64,000 nt of DNA from Streptomyces polyasparticus (GCF_014493765.1 NZ_JACTVJ010000020.1:124001-188000); one strand, 5' to 3'. Positions 32,177 to 40,609 are shown, counted from the first letter of the stretch. Program-made: numbers and translations. Notes: a model not told the origin generated them from the letters alone.

Positions 32177-32193
32177 GACAGGTCCTCGGTCAT
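32173..32193 (-). other. Six-codon upstream ORF overlapping the mca start
   Basis: ATG 32193 follows TAGGAG closely and reads MTEDLS, then TGA (32175-32173) overlapping the TTG start of mca. A ribosome ending here could restart on mca, so it may set mca expression. The frame is too short to test by codon bias. Confidence 0.5.
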
Positions 32194-32280
32194 GGGTCTC
32201 CTACAGGCCTTCTATAGTGACGGAAACCGGCGCGGGATAATTCCCGGACCCCGTCCCTGCGCCCTCCGGAGAGGACGATC

Positions 32281-32685
32281 ATGAGCTCGGCACCGCAGAC
32301 GCTCCCCGAGGCCCGTTACGGGGCGTCGTCGGACGAGCGCGCCGACCGCAAGCTCAAGATCATCGGAGCGGTGCTCGGTGTGCTGCTGCTCGGGATCGTC
32401 GGCTGGTTCGGCTACGACTACATCTCCGGCAAGAAGGCCTTCAGCGGCGAGCTGATCGCGTCCAAGGTGGTCTCCGCGAGCGAGGTCGAGGTCAAGCTCG
32501 ACATCCGCAAGGACGCCGGCACCTCCGGGGTCTGCACCGTACGGGCGCTCGCCGAGAGCGGCGCCGAGGTGGGCCGCAAGGATGTGGCTTTCGATCAGCG
32601 GACCGATCAGATCACGAAGGTTTTCACGCTGCGGACGACAGAAAAGGCCACCGCGGCCGAGCTCGTTTCCTGCACACAGCGTTGA
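32281..32685 (+). CDS. DUF4307 membrane-anchored protein
   Basis: A 134-aa protein with one membrane helix near residues 27-47 (IIGAVLGVLLLGIVGWFGYDYIS) and an extracytoplasmic beta-rich domain with two cysteines (GVCTVRAL and LVSCTQR). It matches the actinobacterial DUF4307 family of unknown function. ATG 32281 follows GGAGAGGA. Divergent from mca and 150 bp upstream of greA; this neighbourhood is conserved in Streptomyces. Confidence 0.9.
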   Translation: MSSAPQTLPEARYGASSDERADRKLKIIGAVLGVLLLGIVGWFGYDYISGKKAFSGELIASKVVSASEVEVKLDIRKDAGTSGVCTVRALAESGAEVGRKDVAFDQRTDQITKVFTLRTTEKATAAELVSCTQR

Positions 32686-32835
32686 CCGGCCGCTGACCAG
32701 CGCCGACGCAGATCTCCGCGTTACGTCCTCCCCCTTTTCCGCCTGAATTGTTAGGCTCGTGGTTTCGCCCGCCCAGAAGGGAACATTCTTCGGGGAGGGC
32801 GAGCTTTGTATTCCCAGTACCTACGAGGAGCACCT

Positions 32836-33333
32836 GTGACCCAGACCAGCGACAACGTCACCTGGCTGACCCAGGAGGCGTACGACAAGCTCAAGGAAGA
32901 GCTGGAGTACCTGTCGGGTCCCGCGCGCGCGCTGATCGTTGCGAAGATCGAGGAAGCTCGCCAGGAAGGCGACCTCAAGGAGAACGCCGGGTACCACGCG
33001 GCGCGCGAGGACCAGGGCAAGCAGGAGCTGCGGGTCCGCCAGCTCACGCAGCTCCTTGAGCGCGCGAAGGTCGGCGAGCCGCCGGCCGACAACGGTGTGG
33101 TCGGCCCCGGCATGGTCGTGACGATCGCCTTCGACGGCGACGAGGACGACACCATGACGTTCCTGCTCGCCTCGCGCGAGTACGTCTCGGACGACATCGA
33201 CACGTACTCGCCGCAGTCCCCGCTCGGCTCCGGCGTGAACGGCAAGAAGGTCGGCGAGGACGCCGAGTACGAACTGCCGAACGGCAAGATGGCCTCGGTC
33301 AAGATCCTTGAGGTCAAGCCCCACCAGGGCTGA
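32836..33333 (+). CDS. greA: Transcription elongation factor GreA
   Basis: A 165-aa factor that rescues backtracked RNA polymerase by stimulating transcript cleavage. The N-terminal coiled coil (about 10-80) carries the tip acids in ARQEGDLKENAGYHAAREDQG, and the C-terminal FKBP-like domain ends SPLGSGVNGKKVGEDAEYELPNG. GTG 32836 has GAGGAG 7 nt upstream, and the in-frame ATG 32806 lacks one. It ends at a clear terminator. Confidence 0.97.
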   Translation: MTQTSDNVTWLTQEAYDKLKEELEYLSGPARALIVAKIEEARQEGDLKENAGYHAAREDQGKQELRVRQLTQLLERAKVGEPPADNGVVGPGMVVTIAFDGDEDDTMTFLLASREYVSDDIDTYSPQSPLGSGVNGKKVGEDAEYELPNGKMASVKILEVKPHQG

Positions 33334-33355
33334 GCACCTCGGACACCCCACGGAG

Positions 33356-33385
33356 AAGCCCCCGGTCGGCAGTGACCGGGGGCTT
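33356..33385. terminator. greA terminator, shared with the convergent ABC operon
   Basis: A perfect 12-bp stem AAGCCCCCGGTC / GACCGGGGGCTT with a 6-nt loop, between the greA stop (33333) and the ABC permease stop (33425). Confidence 0.88.
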
Positions 33386-33424
33386 CGTCGTGTGCGGGCG
33401 CGGATCACTCCGCGGCGGTACGGA

Positions 33425-34291
33425 TCAGGCGGAAGCGTTGCGGTACTTGCGGACCGCGAGGGTGCGGAAGACCACGATGATCAGGACCGACCAGATGAGG
33501 GAGGCCCAGATCGGGTGCTCCATCGGCCAGGCGCCGGTGACCGACTTCGGCTGCCCGGCGATGGTGTTGCCGAAGAGCTCCCGCGCCGCCGCCACCGTGG
33601 CGCTGAACGGATTCCATTCGGCGACGTGCTGCAGGAACGACGGCATGCCGTTGACCGGCACGAACGCGTTCGAGATGAACGTCAGCGGGAACAGCCAGAT
33701 CAGACCGCCGGAGGTCGCCGCCTCGGGCGTGCGGACCGAGAGGCCGATCAGGGCGCCGATCCACGAGAACGCGTAGCCGAGCAGGAGCAGCAGCAGGAAG
33801 CCGCAGAGCACCTTGCCGATGTTCTCGTGGGTACGCCAGCCGACGAGCAGCGCGACGATCGCGAGGACGAGCAGTGTGATCGCGGTCTGTACCGAGTCGG
33901 CCAGGGTGCGGCCGGTCAGCACGGCGCCGCGCGCCATGGGCAGCGAACGGAACCGGTCGATCAGGCCCTTGTGCATGTCGTCGGCGATACCCGCGCCCGC
34001 ACCCGCCGTGGCGAAGGTGACGGTCTGCGCGAAGATGCCCGCCATCAGGAATTCCTTGTAGGCGGCGGCGCTGACACCGGCACCCGGAATGGCGATCGAG
34101 CCGCCGAAGACATACGTGAACAGCACCACGAACATGACCGGCTGGATGATCCCGAACAGGATCATCTCGGGGATGCGGGCCATGCGGATCAGGTTGCGCT
34201 TGGCGACGACCAGGGAGTCCCGGATGGACCCGCCGATGCCGCCACCGGCGATGGGCGCCCCACCCTTGACCGTGTCGGTTACGGCACTCAC
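33425..34291 (-). CDS. ABC-2 type exporter permease
   Basis: A 288-aa DrrB-like integral membrane protein with six helices. It begins with a short cytoplasmic leader and RNLIRMARIPEMILFGIIQPVMFVVLFTYVFG, and ends SLIWSVLIIVVFRTLAVRKYRNASA. GTG 34291 overlaps the ATPase stop by GTGA. With the ATPase it forms a DrrAB-type exporter for drugs or lipids. Substrate unknown. Confidence 0.94.
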   Translation of the reverse strand: MSAVTDTVKGGAPIAGGGIGGSIRDSLVVAKRNLIRMARIPEMILFGIIQPVMFVVLFTYVFGGSIAIPGAGVSAAAYKEFLMAGIFAQTVTFATAGAGAGIADDMHKGLIDRFRSLPMARGAVLTGRTLADSVQTAITLLVLAIVALLVGWRTHENIGKVLCGFLLLLLLGYAFSWIGALIGLSVRTPEAATSGGLIWLFPLTFISNAFVPVNGMPSFLQHVAEWNPFSATVAAARELFGNTIAGQPKSVTGAWPMEHPIWASLIWSVLIIVVFRTLAVRKYRNASA

Positions 34292-35316
34292 TGGCCGGCC
34301 TCCTTCTTGGCCTTCTTCGCGGCCTTCGCCGCCTTCGGGTCCTCGCCCTCGGCGCCGTTCTCCTCGGCCTCCTCGGCCTTGTGGCCGGTCAGCGAGATGA
34401 ACACGTCGTCGAGGGTCGGGCGGCGCAGACCGATGTCGTCGATCTCGATGCCGCGCGCGTCGAGTTCGCGGATGACCTCCGCGAGGAGCTTCGCGCCGCC
34501 GGTGACCGGGACGGTGAGCTTGCGGGTGTGCTCGTCGACGGTGTGGCCGGTCTCGGTCTTCGCGAAGCCGCGCAGGATCTCCTGGGCGGTGGTGATGTGC
34601 ATACGGTCGTGCACGACGACCTCGACGCGCTCGCCGCCGGTCTGGGCCTTGAGCTGGTCGGAGGTGCCGCGGGCGATCACGCGGCCGTGGTCGACCACGC
34701 AGATGTCGTGGGCGAGGTGGTCGGCCTCTTCCAGGTACTGCGTGGTGAGCAGCAGCGTCGTACCGCCGTCGACCAGCTGCTTGATGACCTCCCACAGGGC
34801 CTGGCGGTTGGTCGGGTCGAGACCGGTGGTGGGCTCGTCCATGAACATCACCGGCGGCGAGACGACCAGGGCCGCGGCGAGGTCGAGGCGGCGGCGCATA
34901 CCGCCGGAGTAGGTCTTGGAGGGACGGTCGGCGGCGTCCGCGAGGTTGAACTGCTCGAGCAGCTCGGCCGCCCGGCGCTTCGCGTCCTGCTTGCTCATCT
35001 GGTAGAGCTGGCCGACCATCTGCAGGTTCTCACGGCCCGTCAAGTACTCGTCCACAGCGGCGAACTGGCCGGAGAGGCCGATGGAACGCCGTACTTCGTT
35101 GGGGTTCTTGACGACGTCGATGCCCGCCACGACGGCCTTGCCGCTGTCGGGGGTGAGCAGCGTCGTCAGACAGCGGACCGTGGTGGTCTTTCCCGCACCG
35201 TTCGGACCGAGCAGGCCGAGGACGGTGCCTTCGGGGACATCGAGATCGACGCCGTCCAGTGCCTTTACGTCGCCGAAGTGTTTGACCAGGCCTTCGGCGT
35301 AGATGGCGCCTGGCAT
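34288..35316 (-). CDS. DrrA-type ABC transporter ATPase
   Basis: A 342-aa ATP-binding subunit. Walker A GPNGAGKTT near residue 37, signature YSGGMRRRLDLA near 140 and Walker B PPVMFMDEPTTGLDP near 160. The DrrA-type C-terminal domain follows, then a 30-residue tail of Glu and then Lys/Ala repeats (EEAEENGAEG, KAAKAAKKAKK). ATG 35316 follows GGGAGA. A perfect palindrome 33 bp upstream suggests tight repression. Operon with the permease. Confidence 0.95.
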   Translation of the reverse strand: MPGAIYAEGLVKHFGDVKALDGVDLDVPEGTVLGLLGPNGAGKTTTVRCLTTLLTPDSGKAVVAGIDVVKNPNEVRRSIGLSGQFAAVDEYLTGRENLQMVGQLYQMSKQDAKRRAAELLEQFNLADAADRPSKTYSGGMRRRLDLAAALVVSPPVMFMDEPTTGLDPTNRQALWEVIKQLVDGGTTLLLTTQYLEEADHLAHDICVVDHGRVIARGTSDQLKAQTGGERVEVVVHDRMHITTAQEILRGFAKTETGHTVDEHTRKLTVPVTGGAKLLAEVIRELDARGIEIDDIGLRRPTLDDVFISLTGHKAEEAEENGAEGEDPKAAKAAKKAKKEAGQ

Positions 35317-35348
35317 GTGGGTTCTCCCAGTGGTTTGGGTGATCTTTA

Positions 35349-35367
35349 GGCAAATCTTAGATTTGCC
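35349..35367. promoter_or_regulatory. Perfect 19-bp palindrome upstream of the ABC exporter
   Basis: GGCAAATCTTAGATTTGCC has 9-bp perfect arms around one T. It is AT-rich in a GC-rich setting and sits 33 bp before the ATPase start, overlapping the likely promoter. The form suits a TetR or MarR dimer. The MarR gene at 36874 is the nearest candidate. Confidence 0.78.
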
Positions 35368-35481
35368 CGACTTATCGCGCTCGCGGACAGGCGAGCCCTG
35401 ATGTGCGGGCGGTCACACCATAACGCGATACATCGCGTCCCGTCAGGCCCTTGGCTGATCAACCGGCCATCCCTCGGGATG

Positions 35482-36729
35482 TCAGGCCATCACCGTGTAA
35501 CCGGCCTCCCGCAGAGCCGTCGCGACCTCCGTGCAGTGCTGCGGCCCCTTGGTCTCCAGGTGCAGCTCGACCTCCACCTCCGTGAGCCCGAGCCGGGGGT
35601 CGGTCCGTACATGGCTCACGTCGACCACATTGGCATCCAGCACTGACAACGCCGCGAGGAGCGAGGCCAGCGCGCCGGGCCGGTCCGCCAGGCGCAGCCG
35701 CAGCGAGAGGTAGCGGCCGGCCGCCGCCATGCCGTGGCGCAGGATCCGCTGCAGCAGCAGCGGGTCGACATTGCCGCCCGACAGGACCGCGACCACCGGG
35801 CCCGTGAACTGCTCCGGTGTGCTCAGCAACGCCGCGACCGAAGCCGCGCCCGCCGGTTCGACGACCAGCTTCGCGCGTTCCAGACACAGCAGGAGCGCGC
35901 TCGAGAGCGCGTCCTCGGAGACCGTACGGACCTCGTCCACCAGATCGCCAACGATTTTGAAGGGGACGTCGCCGGGCCGGCCGACCTTGATGCCGTCCGC
36001 CATCGTCGACGGGTTCTCCAGGGCCACGGGGTGGCCGAGCGCCAGCGAGGGCGGATACGCGGCCGCGCCCGCCGCCTGGACGCCGATCACGCGGACATCG
36101 GGCCGCAGCGTCTTGACCGCCACCGCGATCCCCGCCGCGAGCCCGCCGCCGCCGACCCCGACGAGGATCGTGCGCACCTCGGGGCACTGTTCGAGGATCT
36201 CCAGACCGACCGTGCCCTGCCCGGCGATGATGTCGGCGTGGTCGAAGGGGTGGATGAACACGGCCCCCGTTGCGCGTGCGTAATCCTGCGCCGCGGCCAG
36301 GGTCTCGTCCACCACCTGTCCGTGCAGACGTACTTCGGCTCCGTACTCCCGCGTCGCCGCGACCTTCGGCAGCGGGGCGCCCTGCGGCATGAAGACGGTC
36401 GAGCGCACGCCGAGCAGCGAGGAGGCGAGGGCGACGCCCTGGGCGTGATTGCCCGCGCTCGCGGCCACCACACCGGCCGCGCGCTCCTCGGCGATCAGGC
36501 CGGCGATCCGCACGTAGGCGCCGCGCAGCTTGAAAGAACCTGTGCGCTGCAGGTTCTCGCACTTGAAGTGGACCGGGGAGCCGACCAGTTCGGTCAGATG
36601 GCGGCTGCCTTCCATGGCGGTGACCCGCGAGACGCCGATGAGCATCTTCTGCGCGCCCCGCACGTCGTCGAGCGTCACCGGGTGCCGCGGGTGGGAGGGG
36701 TGCAAGGAGTCAGCCGTGCGGTAGTTCAT
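35482..36729 (-). CDS. ilvA: Threonine ammonia-lyase (catabolic/biosynthetic threonine dehydratase)
   Basis: A 415-aa PLP enzyme converting threonine to 2-oxobutanoate and ammonia, the first step to isoleucine. The PLP lysine is in RTGSFKLRGAY near residue 67, and the phosphate-binding glycines in VGVGGGGLAAG near 196. A C-terminal ACT-like domain (LSLRLRLADRPGALASLLAALS, 335-415) can bind effectors; only one such domain is present. ATG 36729 has a weak ribosome site. It stands alone between the ABC operon and MarR. Confidence 0.94.
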   Translation of the reverse strand: MNYRTADSLHPSHPRHPVTLDDVRGAQKMLIGVSRVTAMEGSRHLTELVGSPVHFKCENLQRTGSFKLRGAYVRIAGLIAEERAAGVVAASAGNHAQGVALASSLLGVRSTVFMPQGAPLPKVAATREYGAEVRLHGQVVDETLAAAQDYARATGAVFIHPFDHADIIAGQGTVGLEILEQCPEVRTILVGVGGGGLAAGIAVAVKTLRPDVRVIGVQAAGAAAYPPSLALGHPVALENPSTMADGIKVGRPGDVPFKIVGDLVDEVRTVSEDALSSALLLCLERAKLVVEPAGAASVAALLSTPEQFTGPVVAVLSGGNVDPLLLQRILRHGMAAAGRYLSLRLRLADRPGALASLLAALSVLDANVVDVSHVRTDPRLGLTEVEVELHLETKGPQHCTEVATALREAGYTVMA

Positions 36730-36873
36730 GACATCGAGTCTGGCAGTCGGGGGCACTCGTGGCCTGGGCGGGGAACGCAGGGCCACTGGTTTACGCAGCG
36801 CAGGTACGGCAAGCGCTTGGGCCGCGTACCCTGTCCCCCAATCCACCGACCAAGCGTGAAGTGAGCCCCGGCC

Positions 36874-37395
36874 ATGCCCACAACTCCGGACATGACGACC
36901 GACCATCCCTCGGGCGAGAAGAGCGTCCTTCTCGATCATCTGCAGCACGAGGTGGCGGTTTTCGCCCGCCGTGCCGAGCAGACCCGGCTCGGCGGGGTCG
37001 GGCAGCTGCGCAACTCCATGGACCGTGCCGCATATCTGCTGCTCAACCGCCTGGACAACGAAGGCCCGATGGGCGTCAAGGCGCTCGCCGCGTCCATGGG
37101 CATCGACTCCTCGACCGTGACCCGGCAGGTCGCACCGCTCGTGGAGTCCGGCATGGTCAAGCGCACCTCGCACCCCGAGGACGGGCGTGCGGTGGTGCTC
37201 GCGCTCTCGCCGCGCGGCCAGTCCCGCCTCGAAGAGGTACGGGCTTCGCGGCGCGAGCTGATGGCCCAGCTGACCGAGGACTGGGCGCCGAAGGAGCGCG
37301 AGGACTTCTGCACGCTGCTCACGCGTTTCAACGACGCGCTGTCCGCCCGCATGGGGCAGAGCCCCGCCGCGGAGGACATCCCGCCCGCATCGTGA
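36874..37395 (+). CDS. MarR family transcriptional regulator
   Basis: A 173-aa winged-helix regulator: helices RNSMDRAAYLLLNRLDNEGPMGVKALAASMGIDSSTVTRQVAPLVESGMV, then the wing KRTSHPEDGRAVVLALSPRG. ATG 36874. It is divergent from ilvA across 144 bp in which I see no clear palindrome. It may control ilvA, itself or the DrrAB-like exporter beyond. Ligand unknown. Confidence 0.92.
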   Translation: MPTTPDMTTDHPSGEKSVLLDHLQHEVAVFARRAEQTRLGGVGQLRNSMDRAAYLLLNRLDNEGPMGVKALAASMGIDSSTVTRQVAPLVESGMVKRTSHPEDGRAVVLALSPRGQSRLEEVRASRRELMAQLTEDWAPKEREDFCTLLTRFNDALSARMGQSPAAEDIPPAS

Positions 37396-37486
37396 CCGTC
37401 GGGTCCCTGCCTGCCTCTTGACCGGGAGCCCTGCGCTGGCCTGATATGAGACCAGGACCTCCTGAGCCGAGGTTCCAGGAGGCGCG

Positions 37487-37984
37487 GTGAGTGAGCGGCA
37501 GACGGTCCAACTCGTCCGCCGGGCCCGGGACTTCGAGTCCTTCGTCGCGGGCGCGGGCGGGCGGCTCCTGCATGCCGCCACGCTCCTGACCGCGGAGCCC
37601 GCCGACGCCAACCCGCGCGCGCAGCGCCTGCTGACCGCCGCGCTGTCCCGTACGTATGCGGCCTGGGACCGGCTGCACGGCGAGGACCCCTACACGTATG
37701 CGCGCCAGCAACTCGCCTACCGCTTCCTGCTGTTGAGCTGGCGGCTGCGCGAAGGGCGGGGTGGGGTCCTGGGGATGCTCTCGCCGCAGGAGCGTCTGAT
37801 CCTGGTCCTTCGGGTGCACGAGGGTGTCGCCGAGGAGCAGACCGCGGCGCTGCTCGGACTGCCGGCGGAGCGGGTGCGGACGCTGTGCTTCCGTGCCATG
37901 TCGCTCGTGCTCGACGGGGAGCCGGGGCCGCTGCGGCTGACCGGCGCCGAGACCGTACGGGGGGTCGCACGTGTCCGACCGTAG
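37487..37984 (+). CDS. SigE-like ECF sigma factor (diverged region 2)
   Basis: A 165-aa protein with the outline of SigE-family sigma factors. Residues 13-85 correspond to a weakly conserved region 2 (DFESFVAGAGGRLLHAATLLT ... TYAAWDRLHGEDPYTYARQQL), and 100-140 to region 4 with an HTH (LSPQERLILVLRVHEGVAEEQTAALLGLPAERVRTLCFRAM). GTG 37487 has AGGAGG 8 nt upstream. It overlaps a small membrane protein by 14 nt, the usual sigma/anti-sigma arrangement. The divergence of region 2 leaves promoter binding uncertain. Confidence 0.8.
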   Translation: MSERQTVQLVRRARDFESFVAGAGGRLLHAATLLTAEPADANPRAQRLLTAALSRTYAAWDRLHGEDPYTYARQQLAYRFLLLSWRLREGRGGVLGMLSPQERLILVLRVHEGVAEEQTAALLGLPAERVRTLCFRAMSLVLDGEPGPLRLTGAETVRGVARVRP

Positions 37985-38219
37985 GGAGAACGAGGTCCGC
38001 AGGCTGCTCGGCACCGCGGGCGCACCGACGGTGCCGGCCGAGCTGTACGAGGACGTGGTGCGCCGCGGGTCGCGGCTGCTGCGGCGGCGTGTGAGGGTGC
38101 GGCGGCTGATGTGGTGGGCGGCGGTGCTCGGGTTCCTGGCGTTCGTGGTGTGGGTGTCGGTGACGGATCCGTTCGTGCCGCCGCCGGCCGAGGTCACGCC
38201 GCCGCTCGAGAGGTGGTGA
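37971..38219 (+). CDS. Small membrane protein coupled to the sigma-like gene
   Basis: An 82-aa protein: a charged cytoplasmic half (EVRRLLGTAGAPTVPAELYEDVVRRG...), one membrane helix (LMWWAAVLGFLAFVVWVSV, about 46-64) and a short Pro-rich outside tail. GTG 37971 lies inside the end of the sigma-like gene. It may act as a minimal anti-sigma or anchor, by position only; no zinc-binding HxxxCxxC is present. Confidence 0.82.
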   Translation: MSDRRENEVRRLLGTAGAPTVPAELYEDVVRRGSRLLRRRVRVRRLMWWAAVLGFLAFVVWVSVTDPFVPPPAEVTPPLERW

Positions 38220-38267
38220 GCGGCCTCGGACGAGGCCGCCCACCTGGACGGCAGCCGGGACGGCTGC
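38220..38267. terminator. Two stem-loops between convergent genes
   Basis: GCGGCCTCG / CGAGGCCGC (38220-38239) and GCAGCC / GGCTGC (38251-38267) lie between the stops at 38219 and 38276, which suits a bidirectional terminator. Confidence 0.6.
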
Positions 38268-38275
38268 GGGTCCGG

Positions 38276-39445
38276 CTATTCCCCCAGCGCCTGGCGCAGA
38301 TCCGCGAGGAGATCGTCCGCATTCTCGATGCCCACCGACAGACGCACGAGGTCGGACGGCACCTCCAGGGGCGAGCCCGCCGCCGACGCGTGGGTCATCC
38401 GGCCCGGGTGCTCGATCAACGACTCGACGCCGCCGAGGGATTCACCGAGCGTGAAGAGCTTCGCGCGGTTGCAGACGTCCACGGCCGCCTGCTCGCCGCC
38501 CTCGACGCGGAAGGAGATCATGCCGCCGAAGGCACGCATCTGCTTGGCCGCGACCTCGTGTCCGGGGTGCTCGGGCAGGCCCGGGTAGAGGACCTGGGTG
38601 ACGCGCGGGTGCCGGGTCAGCATCTCGGCGATCCTCGTCGCGTTCTCGCTGTGCCGGTCCATGCGCACGGCGAGGGTCTTGATGCCGCGCAGCACCAGCC
38701 AGGCGTCGAACGGGCCCGCCACCGCGCCCATCGCGTTCTGGTGGTACGCCAATTCCTCGCCAAGGGCCGCGTCGTTGGTGATCAGCGCACCGCCGACCAC
38801 GTCCGAGTGGCCGCCCATGTACTTGGTGGTCGAGTGCACGACGATGTCGGCGCCGAGGGCGAGCGGCTGCTGCAGATACGGGCTCGCGAAGGTGTTGTCG
38901 ACGACGAGCTTCGCGCCCGCCGTACGCGCGAGGTCCGCGAGCGCGGCGATGTCCGTGATGCCGAGCAGCGGGTTCGAGGGCGTCTCGACCCAGATCACCT
39001 TCGTACGGCCGGTCATCGCCGCACGGACCGCCGCCGGATCACTCGTGTCCGCGACCGAGAACTCGACGCCCCAGCGCGAGACGACCTTGGCGAAGAGCCG
39101 GAAGGTGCCGCCGTACGCGTCGTTGGGGATCACCACATGGTCGCCGGGGGCGAGCAGGGTGCGCAGGAGGCAGTCCTCGGCGGCCAGGCCCGAGGCGAAG
39201 GCGAGCCCGCGGGTGCCGCCTTCGAGCGCGGCGAGGTTCTCCTCGAGCGCGGTACGGGTCGGGTTGGCGCTGCGGCTGTACTCGTAGCCGCCGCGCAGCC
39301 CGCCGACGCCGTCCTGCTTGTACGTGGAGACCTGGTAGATCGGGGGGACGACCGCGCCCGTCAGGGGGTCGGCGGTGTTGCCCGCGTGGATGGCCAGGGT
39401 CTCGAAACTCCGGGCCCCGTTCGGGGCGTTGTGCTCGTCGCTCAT
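38276..39445 (-). CDS. metB: Cystathionine gamma-synthase (Cys/Met metabolism PLP enzyme)
   Basis: A 389-aa PLP enzyme of the transsulphuration family. The PLP lysine is in VHSTTKYMGGHSDV near residue 209. YEYSRSANPTRTALE and FASGLAAEDCLL are family landmarks. Cystathionine gamma-synthase joins O-succinylhomoserine (or its acetyl form) with cysteine. Gamma-lyase activity cannot be excluded from sequence alone. ATG 39445. Confidence 0.92.
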   Translation of the reverse strand: MSDEHNAPNGARSFETLAIHAGNTADPLTGAVVPPIYQVSTYKQDGVGGLRGGYEYSRSANPTRTALEENLAALEGGTRGLAFASGLAAEDCLLRTLLAPGDHVVIPNDAYGGTFRLFAKVVSRWGVEFSVADTSDPAAVRAAMTGRTKVIWVETPSNPLLGITDIAALADLARTAGAKLVVDNTFASPYLQQPLALGADIVVHSTTKYMGGHSDVVGGALITNDAALGEELAYHQNAMGAVAGPFDAWLVLRGIKTLAVRMDRHSENATRIAEMLTRHPRVTQVLYPGLPEHPGHEVAAKQMRAFGGMISFRVEGGEQAAVDVCNRAKLFTLGESLGGVESLIEHPGRMTHASAAGSPLEVPSDLVRLSVGIENADDLLADLRQALGE

Positions 39446-39508
39446 GGGGCCGAGGGTAGTCCGGTGGGGCCCGGTTGCGGGGCCGGTGCGGCATGCGAGG
39501 CTCGGGGG

Positions 39509-40609
39509 ATGGCGATGACGGTGAGCGGGGTCGACACCCGGGGCGGGCAGCACTGCGAGACGACGGCGCTCGGCGTGCTCCTTCGCCACGAGGGACTCGA
39601 CCTGTCCGAAGCGATGCTGTTCGGGCTCGGCTCGGGGCTCTCCTTCGTCTACTGGGACGCCAAGTACCTGGACTTCCCGTTCCTCGGCGGGCGGGTCAAG
39701 CCCTTCGAACTCACACGGAACCTCGCGGCGACGCTCGGCCTCGACCTCGACGTCCGCGAGACGACCTCCGCGCGCAAGGCCTGGGCGAACGTGACGGAGG
39801 CGGTCGACGCGGGCCGCCCCGTCGGACTCCAGCTCGACAGCTACCACCTGGAGTACTTCACCTCGCGCGTGCACTTCGGCGGCCATGTCGTCGCGCTCTA
39901 CGGATACGACGACTCGACGGCCCATCTGGTGGACACGGCCCAGCAGGGCGGAGCCGTGACGACCTCCCTCACCTCGCTCGCCGCGGCGCGGGCGGCTAAG
40001 GGGCCGATGACGGCACGGTCGCGGTCGTTCACGCTGCGGGTGCCTGCGGGTGTGGTGGATGCGTCCGTACGGGATGGTCGCGCGTCGTCTGTACGGGGTG
40101 ATCTCGCACCAGCCGTACGGGACCGTCTCGCGCCGGCCATCACCGCGTGCGCGCGGGCCTTCCTCGACCCCCCGATCGCGAACCTCGGCCACCGGGGCAT
40201 CGCGAAGGCCGCGAAGCTCGTCCCCGGCTGGCACGCCCGCTCGGCCGACCCCGCCCGCGACTTCGCGCAGACGGCCCTCCTGATGGAACGCGCGGGCACG
40301 GGCGGCGCCCTCTTCCGCAACCTCTACCGCGATTTCCTGGCGGAGGCTGCCGACCTCCTCGACAGCCCGGACGTACGGGCGGCACATGCGCTGTACGCGG
40401 AGGCGGCGGGGCTGTGGACGCAGGTGGCGGGGCTGATAGAGCGGGGCGCGCTGAGGGAGGCGGGGGCGGCGCTTGACGAGGTGGCTCGGGTGGAACGGGA
40501 GGCGATGGGCCGGCTGGTCGGCCTCGCCGACATCTCCAGCCCCGGTGGCATCTCCAGCCCTGGTGGCATCTCCAGCCCTGGTGGCATCTCCAGCCCCTGC
40601 GGCGATTGA
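39509..40609 (+). CDS. BtrH N-terminal domain (papain-like acyltransferase fold) protein
   Basis: A 366-aa protein of the BtrH/DUF4872 family. BtrH of butirosin biosynthesis transfers an acyl chain from a carrier protein to the antibiotic through a Cys-His pair. Here the likely pair is Cys in QHCETTALGVLLRHEG near residue 13 and His in HFGGHVVALYGYD near 128. The C-terminal half is helical. No acyl carrier protein or antibiotic genes are nearby, so the acceptor is unknown. The start is ATG 39509 or 39515. The last 26 codons are four 18-bp repeats encoding ISSPGG units, and the stop lies inside a dispersed repeat, so the C-terminus is recent. Confidence 0.85.
   Translation: MAMTVSGVDTRGGQHCETTALGVLLRHEGLDLSEAMLFGLGSGLSFVYWDAKYLDFPFLGGRVKPFELTRNLAATLGLDLDVRETTSARKAWANVTEAVDAGRPVGLQLDSYHLEYFTSRVHFGGHVVALYGYDDSTAHLVDTAQQGGAVTTSLTSLAAARAAKGPMTARSRSFTLRVPAGVVDASVRDGRASSVRGDLAPAVRDRLAPAITACARAFLDPPIANLGHRGIAKAAKLVPGWHARSADPARDFAQTALLMERAGTGGALFRNLYRDFLAEAADLLDSPDVRAAHALYAEAAGLWTQVAGLIERGALREAGAALDEVARVEREAMGRLVGLADISSPGGISSPGGISSPGGISSPCGD
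40532..40603 (+). repeat. Four 18-bp tandem repeats at the 3' end of the BtrH-like gene
   Basis: ATCTCCAGCCCCGGTGGC-like units begin at 40532, 40550, 40568 and 40586. The last merges into the dispersed element at 40591. Confidence 0.88.
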
